A stretch of DNA of 64,000 bases from Symsagittifera roscoffensis (taxonomy: Eukaryota; Xenacoelomorpha; Acoela; Convolutidae), in assembly GCF_963678635.1 (NCBI RefSeq), contig NC_087063.1:49549220-49613219 (forward strand), written 5' to 3'. Position 1 is the first letter of the stretch. Each line of letters begins with the position of its first letter. Below the pieces are notes generated by a model. The model was not told the origin of the DNA. It saw only the letters and a list, made by a program, of their open reading frames with translations, and did not search any database. Positions 53,234 to 64,000 of the stretch are shown piece by piece. The translations under genes and the position numbers were made by a program.

Positions 53234-54117
53234 ATGAAAACAAAATCATGTAACAGACGTGGAAGGACATTCGATCAGGGACACTTGAAAAACTGTTCAG
53301 CGATGGGAAAAACTTGTAAGAATTGTGATAAACCCTATCATTTTGCCAAAATGTGTAGATCTCAGCAAGTAAGTGAGGTTGCGGAAGAATCGGAGGGATC
53401 TGTAGTGGAATGCGATCAGATAAGTGAAATCTTTGGGTCATGTAGCGATTTTGAAGTAATGTCGATACAAACATATCAGTCGGAGAACGAAAGAGTCTTC
53501 AAATATGTGAAGGACCGAATCAGTGAAATGAGGAACAAATCGAATGGAGAGACGATAAAAGTCCAGAAAATCGATTCAATTTGAGACCCAACGCTGAAAC
53601 GAGTAAAATCACTAAAGGCCATGTACGAATTGATAATCAAATAATACAATCGACGGTGGACACGGGAAGTCCAGTCTCTTTCCTAAATTGGGCGACGGCA
53701 AAGGAAATAATGGACAAATCAAGCAAAGTAAGATTCATTCCGTCGGAAAAATTGAATTTGCATACAAAATTCGTTGATTACAACAAGCAACCGATCAGTG
53801 TATTGGGGGCTTTGAAGACGAATCTTCGGTCGGCAGGCTGGGAGGTGAAAGGTGCTACATTTCTTGTGACAGAACGTAAAACCAGATGCATAATGGGCTT
53901 AGATCTGCAAGGACAAGTGGGGATAGTTACTACACAAAAACCAGCTCCGAAGGAACTTACCAGGTTTGACGTGCTCATGTGCGAGCAGTCAGAAGGTTGG
54001 AAAGAAAAATTTTTCAATAAATTCAGAAATTTATTTGATAGACAAGGGATTTCAAAAAATCACATTGTAAGTTCGAAATTTAAATACCCCTATGTCTAAT
54101 TCAAGAAAAGGGGAGAA
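53234..54117 (+). pseudogene. Gypsy 2 nucleocapsid and protease pseudogene
   Basis: Zinc-knuckle remnants at 53250-53370. Protease is at 53581-54099 with active-site DTGSPVSFLN and the flap-side CIMGLDLQGQVGI, in place of the usual [IL]-[IL]-G-x-D. The protease itself looks intact; the connections on both sides contain stops. Confidence 0.85.
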
Positions 54118-55696
54118 GAATTCCAATTCACATACAGTATAAAGTTGAAAAAGAAATTGAGAAACTGTTGACAGAAGGTCACATCACAAAGCTCGATAAA
54201 TGTACGAGCGATTGTTTTATTGCCCCGATTGTGATAACAGTAAAAAAGGACGATTCGATAAAATTGGCGATGGACGCGAAACCAATAAGTAGACAACTGT
54301 TCAAAAATAAGTACCAAATGCCTAACGTCGATGAACTCATCGATGGAGTAAGTCAAATTGTTACTGAAAACAAAAGTGGTACACTTTACTTTACGGTGTT
54401 AGACTTGAAGTACGCGTACAGTCAATTAAAATTGGCTGCAAATACAGCTAAACAGTGTAACTTTAATATTGTTGGTGGAAAGGCTACTGGGACATATAGA
54501 TTTCTTACAGGGTTTTGGATTAGCTGACATGCCAGCTGAATTCCAAAAAGCCATGGATAGAACTATCAATCACGCTAGAACACATTCTGTTTTCTGCATG
54601 ACATTCTTATTGTGTCGAAGGGAAATGAAATCGAACATGGAACACTGGTGGAATCGGTACTTAAAAAACTGGATGATGAAAATCTGGCATTGAAAATATC
54701 AAAATGTGAATTTTCAAACGACAGGTGGATTGGTTGGGACATCACCTCTCAGCATCAGGGGTCAGTCCAAAATTCCTCAAAACCGAAGCAGTTATAAGTC
54801 TAAATCCACCGAAATCGCTTAAACAGTTAAGGTCATTTCTGGGCAGTATAAATCACTTAGCGAAATTTATACCTCACGCGGCAAGTCTAATTGAGAAATT
54901 GAGGCCACTTCTCAAAGAAGAAAACCAAAAGACAAAGTTGAAAAACATGAAATTACCAGTCAAAAAGTTCGAGCGGGGGGAATGAACACACTGTGGTATT
55001 GCTATAAAAGAGGCAGTAGCAAATATTACAAAAGTACATTACTATGACGCTAACCGAGAAACAAGCGTTAAGTGTGATTCAAGCCATGATGGCTTGGGCG
55101 ATACATTGGAACAACAAAAAGAGGAAGGTTTGTGGGTTCCAATCTCATTCGCATCCCGGTATTTAAATTCGCAAGAAAAAAATTATTCATCTAATGAATT
55201 GGAGCTACTGGCAGTTGTTTGGGCAGTAGACAGATACAAACATTACCTTTTGGGAAAACCATTTACCATTGCAACAGATCACAAAGCGCTCACATCAGCG
55301 TTAGATGGTAATAAGTCTAATAAGACCTATCAATCTCGTTTGACCCGGTGGGTCGATCGATTGTTGCCATATCAGTTTAAAATAGTTCACATTCCGGGGA
55401 GGGACATGGGTATAGTTGACTACTTATCGCGTGATCCTTTCAATGATCCTTGGCCAGAATCGGAATTAGACGAAAAGTTTGTAGTGGCGTCAATAAATTC
55501 GTTTCATAAAGCTTTAGACTGCATGAACAGTAGGCTGGAAGGCATTGGGTCGCTCAACTGGAACGAAAATGTTCTAGAAGGAATGCAGCGAAACAGTCAT
55601 CAATTAATGGTTGCCATGACAACCAAAACGGTCAAAAACGAACAAGGCTCGACCGGAACGAGAGAAAACAGTTTTCACGACTGCCAAAACAGCTAA
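54118..55696 (+). pseudogene. Gypsy 2 reverse transcriptase and RNase H pseudogene
   Basis: RT blocks: SIKLAMDAKPISRQLFKNKY, LYFTVLDLKYAYSQLKLA, and TGTYRF..GFGLADMPAEFQ across frameshifts near 54510 and 54600. The catalytic Y/FxDD box reads CMHDILIVSKG across a frameshift, so one aspartate is lost. RNase H: VPISFASRYLNSQEKNYSSN, LLAVVWAVDRYKHYLLGKPF, TIATDHKAL and FKIVHIPGRDMGIVDYLSRD at 55094-55450. Confidence 0.88.
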
Positions 55697-57360
55697 ACAC
55701 AACAGTTCAAGATAAACAGATCACTTTTTCGTCAACTCAACTCAGCAAACAGTCGTACCCAAAGAAATCGGAATACACCGAGAAAACAGTTTCCCAAACT
55801 CAGAAGAAGAAAGAAAAATCAGACTCGAGGAACGAGATGTCAGAAAAATTCAATAGATCTTACGACTGGTGGTCGGATACACCACAGGACTGGCGCAATG
55901 ACGACAGAGAGGAGAGCATTGTGGACCCAAAATGGAATCGTTCACTGTCAAATGCAAACGAATTTTCTGAAGAGGAGGAAGTCACTGAAACATTACAACG
56001 CACGAGAAAGATAATTCGTGGAGGCTGGAAAAATAGAGATAGCTCGGACAGTGAAACAAGACATTCATCACGAGTTAAATGGCAACTCGAACCAGAACAA
56101 CAAAGAGAAGCAGACCAAAGTCTAATTTCGTTCTGGCAGCTGATCGAGGGAGAGAATAACATACCGGGGAGCATTAACAGGGAGCTAGTAGCAAACAGAG
56201 AGGAAAGTTCAGGGGCAAACACAGAGGAAACTAGAGACAGCCCAGAAATTTGTCAAGGTCCAATCAGCATCAAACCAGCTACATCGGAGGAGAGGAGATT
56301 GAGTGAGGTGCAAGTAATTGAGGTGGATCTGACGACTACAGAAGACATTGAAAGTGAACAAGAGGTATGTGCCATTGAACCACCTAAGTCGTCCAGTAAA
56401 CCGAAACTGCAGAGGCAGCAACAAGAGGAGGCCCTCGACAATTTATCAAAACTTTTTAATAAAAGTTTATTAGCTGAATTAACAACCGAAGATACCTGGA
56501 TGGATCGCCTCAGACGAGTAATAGAGAGAGGAGATAAGCAGGGCTTCGAATTAATGGGACCACCATATACGAATCCATTGTGGTCACAGATGGCGGTGCA
56601 AGACGATTGCATATTGGTGAACATTCGCCTAGCGGTTCCAGTTCAGCTGAGAGAAGCCGTTCTCAAAAGGATCCACCGAGGACATCCAGGCCAAGAGGCT
56701 ATGTTAGGAGTGTCACAATACCTGTGGTGGCCGCATATGAACAAGGACATAGTGATTCTAGCGGAAGTGTCGTAGTTGCACCAGATATGGTAAGAATTTA
56801 AAAATCCTTATTCCAAAAAATTCGTCGAAGCCACTGCGACGGCTTACGCAGCCTGGACAGGAAGTACAATTAGATTACGCGGGGCCTATAGAAAATCACA
56901 GAGGAAAAAAATCTACCTCCTAGTAGCTATAGATAGATTCTCAAAATTTCCGTCGGTGAAAGTTACGAAATCTACAAGTGGGAAGTGCACGGTGAAATTC
57001 TTGAGATCTTATATAGACGTACCGGAATCAATACGCTCCGATCGATTTTCAGGATTTAAGGGGAAAACACTTAAAGTTTTGTTCGGATCTTAACATCGAA
57101 CAAAAATTTTGTCCGGTGGGGGACCATCGAGGCTGCGGTTTGGTAGAACGAACAATACAAACCATGAAGATTGGGGGTAATGTTGCTAGAAGAAAACAAT
57201 AAATCGATCAAATTATGCCTTAGTACCATAATGCGAGATTTACGGTGGAACAAGCAGAAAACTATACAAGTATTTCCATTCCTAGCACACTTTGGCAGAC
57301 TACCAAAAAAGGAATTTTAAATTTTAAGGGATAAGTTTCTAAACAATTCTGACTATTCAG
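55697..57360 (+). pseudogene. Gypsy 2 integrase pseudogene
   Basis: A 312-codon frame (55837-56775) has an acidic/serine-rich spacer and then the HH-CC finger start (IHRGHPGQEAMLGVSQYLWW). The CC part and core continue in other frames: LLVAIDRFSKFPSVKV near 56920, ESIRSDRFSGF near 57030. The catalytic aspartate region is recognisable, but the DDE core is broken by stops and small deletions. Confidence 0.85.
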
Positions 57361-58970
57361 ACAAACAACACTTGGAACGATCAGCATTGACAGCATCACA
57401 ATTGAAACGACGAATCGACCAATCAAGAGAGAATCTCAAGATAAAACGCAAAGGACAACTCAGCAGGGACACCAGTCCGCTGCATAAGCAGCAAGTGAAT
57501 TCGGACAGGGATCGACAAAGAGCCAAAGACCTCAAGGAACTGCTGGAGGCGAATGCCCGCTGGAAACAAGAGAGAAGAGATGCCGCGAAAAATGAGGTGA
57601 GGCGGATCGTTGACGAGACCGGACTACTAAATCCTGAGCTGTGGAAGGAGATGATATACTCCTGGGAAAAGGGGTTCATCGAAGACAAAGAATTGGAGCA
57701 AAGCAAATCGCCGAAAACAATCTTAAAAAAGGATCCATTACGGAAAAGTGGACAGGCCCTGACGAAGCAATTGAAGGGTAAAATAGCAACCGAAACAGGT
57801 TCAACGATTAAGACAACAACTGGCTCTTTTTATCGGAAATTGCTCAAACGAGGACGTCTCTGACACACGAGAAACAGCAGAGTGAAAGTAAAAGCCCATC
57901 GGCGGAACCTACTAAGAAATTTCAAAGGCTCAGTTCCCCTGAAGTGCTCGAGGACATCGGTTCAGACGAAGAGTTATAAACGGGCTATGGAAATGGCCGA
58001 TTCTGTGAACCCGGTAGATCGATTTCAGCAGAGTCAAACAGTCGTAACTTCAAAGGATACGGACGCAGGAGGGGGTCTAAACTTAGCGATAAAGAGAGCG
58101 AAACCGAACATGGCTGGTCCCAGTTTGTCGGCAGGTCCAAAATCGCCGGACGAGAGTGCCAGGAAGAAGACTGATAAGAAAACAAAGGAAAAAGAACGCA
58201 AAAAAAACAAAACAACCTTACAGGCCAAACTGCAGTAGCAGTTGATTAGAGTCAGGAACAATCAACATCAAATTCGGGGACATTGAAACACGACACTCTT
58301 GTGAGCTCTACTCCAAAAACTAAACAGAAGACCAAATTGAATTCTCAAACATGTCCGGAGGATATATTTGATACATTTCAAAATCGGAATTTGGCACCAG
58401 CTGAATGGGAGAATTTCGCAGACCAACTGTTGAAAAGGGGGTCCAAAGAGTCGCGGACGATCTCAGAGGAAATCTCCAACCAGTATCGGAAAGAGATACA
58501 GGATTTGAGCCTCCTCAAGGAGTTTTAGACGAGTCAAGTGCGGAGGAGTCGGGGGTCAGACGAAGCTCCAGACAGACAAAAAACAAAGAGCCGAAACGTT
58601 TTGGCGATCCAATAAAACACTCTATTAAAGAAGTTTCAGAGGATTTGTCAGGGGGCACTACTCAAGACGGCACTTCAAGAATACCGGAGAAGGCTTACGG
58701 ACTTCAAAAAACGAAATGACAGGCTCGTAGAGTCAAAATTGAGAATGTTAGAGCGACACTTGTTCAGGCGAAATTTCGGCTATGCAACGTTGGATAAAGG
58801 AGTGGACTGGAATCCGAGCTGGGAACTAGAGCTGGAAGAAAACTAGGATAGGAAGATCCAAGGACTAATCTTACAAAAAGCCAAACTCTTTGTGAACTGA
58901 GTGTATTAAACTCTTTTTAACATAAATTATTCCATATATATTGAATAATTTATTTCTTGCCGAGGGGGTG
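57361..58970 (+). pseudogene. Gypsy 2 integrase tail / 3' ORFs
   Basis: Three open pieces (57372-57863, 57882-58238, 58283-58719) with highly charged sequence. The last ends with RRSSRQTKNKEPKRFGDPIK, a motif common at the C-terminal end of gypsy integrases and related to the chromodomain-less tail. No envelope features seen. A purine tract (cgagggggtg) ends at 58970. Confidence 0.7.
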
Positions 58971-59227
58971 TGTCATACTGCTACTGCAATAGCAGTAATT
59001 GATTGATGTTCTACCAACCTGCGGTGGTATAGTTATTAACTTTATGGTGTGCACAAGGTCACTGTGTGATGTGACATTGAAACTCGGTTGAGAGTTCAGA
59101 GTTTTTCGATTCTGATTTATCTCTCAGTAGCTAATCAAAAGAAAGAAAGAGAAAACTTAATTCAATGCATCAGAATACATTATTGAATTACCATTAGTTT
59201 TCACGCGATACCGCATAGGATATCACA
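58971..59227 (+). repeat. 3' LTR of gypsy 2
   Basis: Begins TGTCATACTGC after the polypurine tract and ends ...GGATATCACA before the target duplication TTCTT. Confidence 0.93.
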
Positions 59228-59338
59228 TTCTTGTCTATTAATCGCCTCCTCAATGGTATATTTGTTCACCGTCACTCACAGATATATTTCATTATTGGGT
59301 ATGCGAGAGATTCACATTTTGTTTGATGTTTGTTTCAG

Positions 59339-59413
59339 CCGTCCCTGAAGAAACTCCTGTTCATCATCGAAGAAATAGCAGAAAAGTCTGGCCATACTCT
59401 CGGGGACTCCTAA
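59339..59413 (+). CDS. RASA1: RASA1 last exon
   Basis: Acceptor tgtttcag ends at 59338. PSLKKLLFIIEEIAEKSGHT then LGDS and TAA at 59411-59413. The LKKLL.I.E.. helix matches the extreme C-terminus of p120 RasGAP. With this exon the ten exons total 2334 nt (777 codons and a stop) in one unbroken frame. Confidence 0.9.
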   Translation, partial: PSLKKLLFIIEEIAEKSGHTLGDS

Positions 59414-60129
59414 TCTATTTCAATACGACCCACTCCTCCAAAACTGGCTTTGAATGTGTGTGTTTGCGTCTATCGGATGATGTATTTCTAATCTCTGTTG
59501 GCTGCTGCTGGATGTGGAATCCCTCTGTTCTATTTCTATATGTATACCTTGAATTGAATCCGACCCGACCACAACCGCTGTCCACCAAGACTTGGGCGCG
59601 GAATGTGAAGACCTTGCCCCTAACCTGATCTGAGCTGAATGATCTGATGCTGAAAGGAGGAAGTTGTGAAGTGGGAATAATGTCCTTTCGTATCGGAGTG
59701 TTTGTTTGAAGACGTAGAATGTTAGAATTTGAATGACTCTTTTGAACTCAATTTTACAGTAAATGTTGCACATTTTCCACGTAATTACATACTGTTATGC
59801 TATTGGTTTAAATGCTGACCTGATTTTCTTTCTCTTCCAGTGCAAATCGTATTTGATTCAATTAGCTAGTGTACTGTTAATTCAATTTTGAACTCCATTT
59901 CTTGGAAGTGTCAAAACAAAAACAACTTTGTTCTGAAGAGCTGACGAGAAATTTAAATTCATCTCTGCGCTTTTATTTTTTATCAACATTAAATCGTTTA
60001 AATAGTTTTACACTGGACCAGCTCTTCTAGTTCTATGAATGAAACTAACATTTGGGTTGTGTGCTTTTTAGTTAATTTTTGAAGCACTCTGATAATGGAG
60101 CTTGTTTTTTTTTGTTTCAAAAGTATTTT

Positions 60130-60710
60130 TCTTTTGACCATTGAAAATAGGGAGCAAATCCGTCGTCGGTATGTTTTTATTCCACGAAAAATCAGGTACT
60201 AAAAATAACCAGGAATGATTCGACTGAGATATCATCGAACCCTTTTCATTGTGATTCGAACAATTTGAAAGTTCAAAAATATTTAACAGTAAAAAAATTG
60301 TTTGAAACTTTGACTGGTAGTCTCATTTCAAGTGAGTGAAGCCAGCGAGGTCTTTTTTCATCCTGAACACTATCCTGAAAAAAAGAAAGAATTTCAAGAA
60401 AAATGAACGTAGTGAAGACTCTTATATGGGTATTGGTCATTTTTGTTTTGTAGGAAAAAATTTGTTTGTTCAAATTTGATGATTCGCGGTTCGACTTTTG
60501 ATTTCTTTGTATATTTAGGATTGCGATTAGCAAGCCTTATCTAATCGGAATATAATTTTTTTTCGTGTGACCACAGTTAAACAAAATCAGTTGAATCACT
60601 TATGATGCTGCTATGCTGCTGAAATGCTCAATTTCATGAAAATTTAAGATTTATTCCTGGGTGGGTACTAGTTACTACAGGGTAGTTTCAGAGAGGCTTG
60701 GAATTTTGAA
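60130..60710 (+). repeat. Dispersed repeat, second copy
   Basis: Collinear with 30830-31440 (TTCCACGAAAAATCA, TTGCGATTAGCAAGCC, CTACAGGGTAGTTTCA). Confidence 0.75.
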
Positions 60711-61001
60711 ACTCGAGTACTAGTTACCACTGGTAGATGCTATATCTAGAACTCAAACCATTGCATGTACATTCATAGACTATCGATACTAATTTTCTGC
60801 TAATGGTTTTTCGGCTTAATGGTTGACTTCTGTCTGCTAACCTTTGAGCGTCATCTTGCTTTCTTATGATTTTTGTCTCGAAAGTGGTGCGAAGCTCATC
60901 TTCGACTCTGTATCAAATTGTGTTTTCTGTTAAAAGGAAGCTAAAGTTTAATTAATTTTTGGAGCCATCTGAATATTTTCAATTCTCTTTTTGAATTGTA
61001 G

Positions 61002-61077
61002 CCGAACAACGCAAAATCTGAAGGGTTTGCCAGCACATAGTCTCAAACTAGTGTTCCGCCAACGAGCAATCAATCCG
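61002..61077 (+). other. Candidate small exon, unassigned
   Basis: Bounded by an acceptor (ttgaattgtag) and donor (ccg|gtatgg). One frame is open throughout (RTTQNLKGLPAHSLKLVFRQ, then RAINP). Read in the RASA1 phase it would instead give 12 codons and a stop, an alternative C-terminus. Composition is richer in GC than the surroundings. No homologue recognised. Confidence 0.3.
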
Positions 61078-61105
61078 GTATGGAAATTTTTGAGACAGTA
61101 TTTCT

Positions 61106-61167
61106 GAAAAGCAAGTCCAGACAGTTCGTTTATTAGTCTCCGGTAAACTGTCAGGAGACATCTTCCT
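61106..61167 (+). repeat. 62-bp perfect repeat, copy 1
   Basis: Identical to 63840-63901. Contains GACAGTT...AACTGTC and GTCTCC...GGAGAC inverted pairs that overlap and exclude each other. Confidence 0.9.
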
Positions 61168-63774
61168 AAAGATAATCAGAAGATAATCAAAAAGTTATAT
61201 TCACTTTTTTCGAAAGAACAAATCAACGGGTATTATGTCTAAGATCGCCGTGGTCCAAAAAAATTGAAATCTTTTTATTCTTTATAAATCAGCGTTTTTT
61301 TGCACATTTTCGTTTAGTTTTTTTTTAACGGAAGAGCCTGTTTGCAAATTTGTAATTATTTTTCATACCATAGTTTGCGATGTACTGAAAAGTGACTGAA
61401 TGCCGTATTTCCAGTTATCCACTGGTTTGATTTTTTAAGAAAGCCGGTTGATGCAGCATCTCTTTGATTCGATAGTGAAAGGGGATTACGAACTCTCGGT
61501 ACGGAACGAAAGTTCGTATGTATTTGGATCCAAAATAAAGACATAGCTTGTCAAAAATTCAAGAATTTTTAAAAAAAATTTGGTGCGATTTCTTTTTATT
61601 TGCTTTTCTTGGATTGTTTTATCGAACGATTTTCTCAGAAGCCAGCGAAAGCACCATTTCAGGTGCTAAAACAAACTTCTGGTTCTTTTCGTATTATTTT
61701 ATTAATCCGAGATCGGCAACTTTCCTCAAATAGTTTTCTGAAGCATGCATCCTGACTGCTAAAATTCTGGGGAATTTTTCTGAATAACTTGAAAAGCGGC
61801 CTGCTCAAAATCAGCAAAGTTTTTCATGTCTGTTTCAGGGGCTAGTAGTTCCAGGGCTTTTAAAAAACGGTGCTACTTTTTTTCGCTCTGTTTGTTAGAA
61901 ACGCATATATGCATGCAGAGACTATTCCGAAAAGCTGAAGTTTAAAAGGTAAAGTTGATAAAAAAAAGGTTGTGGGATTGATTTTAAAAGTTATTTCAAC
62001 TAACCAAAAAATGATTTTTTTCTAGCTCTCGCAGCATTTCAAATCGTCGAAATAAAAACATTTTTTGAAGTGATTTCTTTAGATGCTAGGACTAGTTGAA
62101 TTGCAACGTTTTTTTTATGGGCTGAACTACGGTTGCAACTGCGACTGTTGGGGTATTGTTATTGCTCAGTTCCTTGATGTTTTTTAAAGATAGTCGAGCA
62201 TCAAGTTTTTTTTTCGTAAAGTGCAATGATTGTGCTTAACTTTCATTTAAAAAAACTCTCCATCCTTGATTACTGTTACGAAGCGCTTCTGAAGTTGATC
62301 ATTAGAGCAGTTTCAATTTGTAGATGTTTATGTTTGTGTTTAAGTTTAAACTCGCGTCCTGATACCACTATTATTTATTTGTCTGAGGAAAATAGGGTGA
62401 AATGGAAGGTCGTTGCAAGACTTGTAGCTCAGAGAGTGGTATAGCATTGGCTAAAGATTAGGGTAGTATGATTTTTTAAACCCACAAACGTGTCTTGTTC
62501 CCTTCAGTCAGCACCATGTAGGTTATATCTGTTTTAAACGCCGGAATGAGGGATTATTGTATCTAATCGAAATTCAATCATTTTTAGTTAACTGAATGCT
62601 CCAAGTGAAATGAAACTGGCTTTCCCCCTTCTTAAATATAATCAATTGGATTACTAATGTGGCTGTAAAAGGACTTAATTGGAAACAAGTTATCGGTATT
62701 TAATATGGAAACAAAGTCAAGTTGTTGAAGGTCAATCAGTATTATAGGTCAAGTTGTTGTGTGCTATCTTGTTGTGGGGTTATCGTGTTATGATGGTTTA
62801 AGCATAGGGGTTAAATAATCTTGGATGAAAGAGTGGACACCAAATGCGGTATAATAAGTGTCTCAGTTAGTATTTTCCTGAGCATTTGATAGAATATCAA
62901 TTCGAAAAGTGTAAATCAAGGCAATTTCAATTAAATGGCCACAAAATTTAATCTATTATCTAACAACGCAACTCCAAATAGTCAATTAAATCTTTGCCAC
63001 ACTGTTTCAACAATAATTGTGCCTTAAACGAAAAAAGTTTTGATCTCTTTCAATGCCGTGGCTACGCAATGAAAGAAAATTTTATTTAATTGCGCATATT
63101 TTAAAGCATACTAGTCGGAATTGTAATTTTTTCCCTCTTAATTCTTCAGAATGATTGCAAGTGAATCAAGATTAGTCGTGTCCGATCAAAACACAGCTCA
63201 GATTGTTCCAATGTCCTTTAAAAAACCTCTGATCATTTTAGCTTTAACCAAAAATGATGAATTTGGAAAACAAAACAAATTTTTTTCTTTTTCAAAAACT
63301 TTCAGAACACGCTATGTCAAACCCAAGATATATTTTTTGAATCTAGTAACCAATTACCATGAATCAGACACTATATCCTAGTTTAGCTTAGAACTCTCCA
63401 TCTGTTGAAAACTGCGCCGCAGAATTTGGTCATATTGCCTCACTATTTGACTTTCTTACCTATTTCCGTTCTTTTTTTTTCAAATCAAACGTACAGTTAC
63501 CGCCCCTTTTCACTCAACTAAAATTAGTCACTGTAAAACGTTCATACCTAATCAGCCATAAATCATATCTAAACCTTAATTCATACTTGCAAATGTGAAA
63601 ACTAAGTGATTCAGAGAAATAAGAACAAAAGTTGAAATCAGTTTGTTATTACTTATACTAAAAAAATCACCTTTTTTGTCTTTGCAGATTAACAATGCTA
63701 CCAGTACATACCAAGTTTTTATAAAAAATTAAATTCATTGTGTCATTACCTTTTCACGATGGACATAATTTTAG
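61168..63774. other. No gene recognised
   Basis: AT-rich with poly-T runs; ORFs here are short and have no recognised domains. Confidence 0.4.
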
Positions 63775-63876
63775 GATGGAGCCATTCCCTATGGTTAAAA
63801 ATAACGCCATAATGCAGTACAGCTCAATCCCGAGAACGAGAAAAGCAAGTCCAGACAGTTCGTTTATTAGTCTCCG
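63775..63876 (+). CDS. Candidate first coding exon of an unidentified gene
   Basis: After acceptor-like cataattttag, an ATG at 63776 opens MEPFPMVKNNAIMQYSSIPR then TRKASPDSSFISL to a donor (ccg|gtaaac) at 63877. The RKASPDSSF stretch looks like a phosphorylatable linker. Its 3' part including the donor is the 62-bp repeat also present at 61106. The family is unknown and the exon call is tentative. Confidence 0.35.
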
Positions 63877-63901
63877 GTAAACTGTCAGGAGACATCTTCC
63901 T
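63840..63901 (+). repeat. 62-bp perfect repeat, copy 2
   Basis: Identical to 61106-61167. It is followed by a separate hairpin (CCTTAAAAAAAGAGAG / CTCTTTTTTAAGG, about 63898-63936). Confidence 0.9.
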
Positions 63902-64000
63902 TAAAAAAAGAGAGTTTTATTCTCTTTTTTAAGGAATCAGAATACCTGTGCAATTCATACACAAGTTATTTCACAAGCAAGCGTCGCCCAAATACTCTGC

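Larger units (their letters stand above)
52045..59227 (+). mobile_element. Ty3/gypsy LTR retrotransposon 2, complete but inactivated (7.2 kb)
   Basis: Identical-length 257-bp LTRs (52045-52301, 58971-59227) with about ten differences by eye, and a 5-bp target duplication TTCTT (52040-52044, 59228-59232). It lies 56 bases after a RASA1 exon, in sense orientation. Order: gag, zinc knuckle, protease, RT, RNase H, integrase, tail. Several frame breaks and a damaged RT active site. Confidence 0.93.

Noticed and set aside
1-64000. CRISPR arrays, bacterial operons, riboswitches
   Set aside because: The window is eukaryotic; no regularly spaced identical repeats with unique spacers were seen.

Overview
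The window is a 64 kb stretch of an invertebrate metazoan nuclear genome. It is AT-rich and intron-rich, and it carries decayed Ty3/gypsy and BEL/Pao LTR retrotransposons, a non-LTR element, hAT-like MITEs, tRNA-derived SINE-like repeats and simple repeats. Three host genes can be read from splice signals and coding matches. A run of exactly 200 N at 22931-23130 looks like a scaffold gap of arbitrary size. The species cannot be fixed from sequence alone; a gene resembling a ciliary protein and the BEL/gypsy/2A-LINE mix suggest a ciliated (perhaps marine) bilaterian.

Left end (1-22930). The last exon of a probable sulfotransferase-family gene (+, 768-1000) converges on a minus-strand gene resembling CFAP90, with exons at 5193-5309 and 1646-1834. 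The CFAP90-like intron holds a 1.2 kb tandem duplication. The stretch upstream of its second exon holds two kinds of MITE with recognisable 8-bp target-site duplications. Beyond it lie a gypsy 3' end (6.1-8.2 kb, LTR from 8230), a LINE relic (8.86-10.08 kb), and a 9.2 kb minus-strand BEL/Pao element (10608-19792) with LTRs, primer-binding site, polypurine tract and 5-bp target duplication. The long leader of this element contains three copies of a structured RNA hairpin. From 20.2 to 22.1 kb there are nested palindromes and a satellite array that reverses orientation.

Middle and right (23131-59413). This is a plus-strand p120 RasGAP (RASA1) orthologue. Ten exons join in one continuous frame of 2334 nt: the end of the second SH2 domain, PH, C2, RasGAP and the stop at 59411-59413. 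The first SH2, the SH3 and the start of the second SH2 are not seen. Its introns are the landing zone for most transposons. The 13.7 kb intron 29005-42692 holds a second BEL/Pao element (32070-42280), itself interrupted by a non-LTR retrotransposon with a 1221-codon open frame carrying a 2A-like peptide and a PHD-like finger. The intron 44983-51677 holds SINE-like copies, GC-tract MITEs and an antisense single-exon 251-codon ORF. The intron 51989-59338 holds a complete but broken gypsy element with matched 257-bp LTRs.

Far right (59414-64000) is mostly repeat and unassigned DNA, with two candidate exons and a perfect 62-bp repeat.

The most unusual signals are the covarying hairpins in the BEL leader, the 2A/PHD LINE with an intact frame but no in-frame ATG before the 2A, a decayed duplicate of the RASA1 PH exon, and a gypsy gag start codon that straddles the LTR/primer-site junction.
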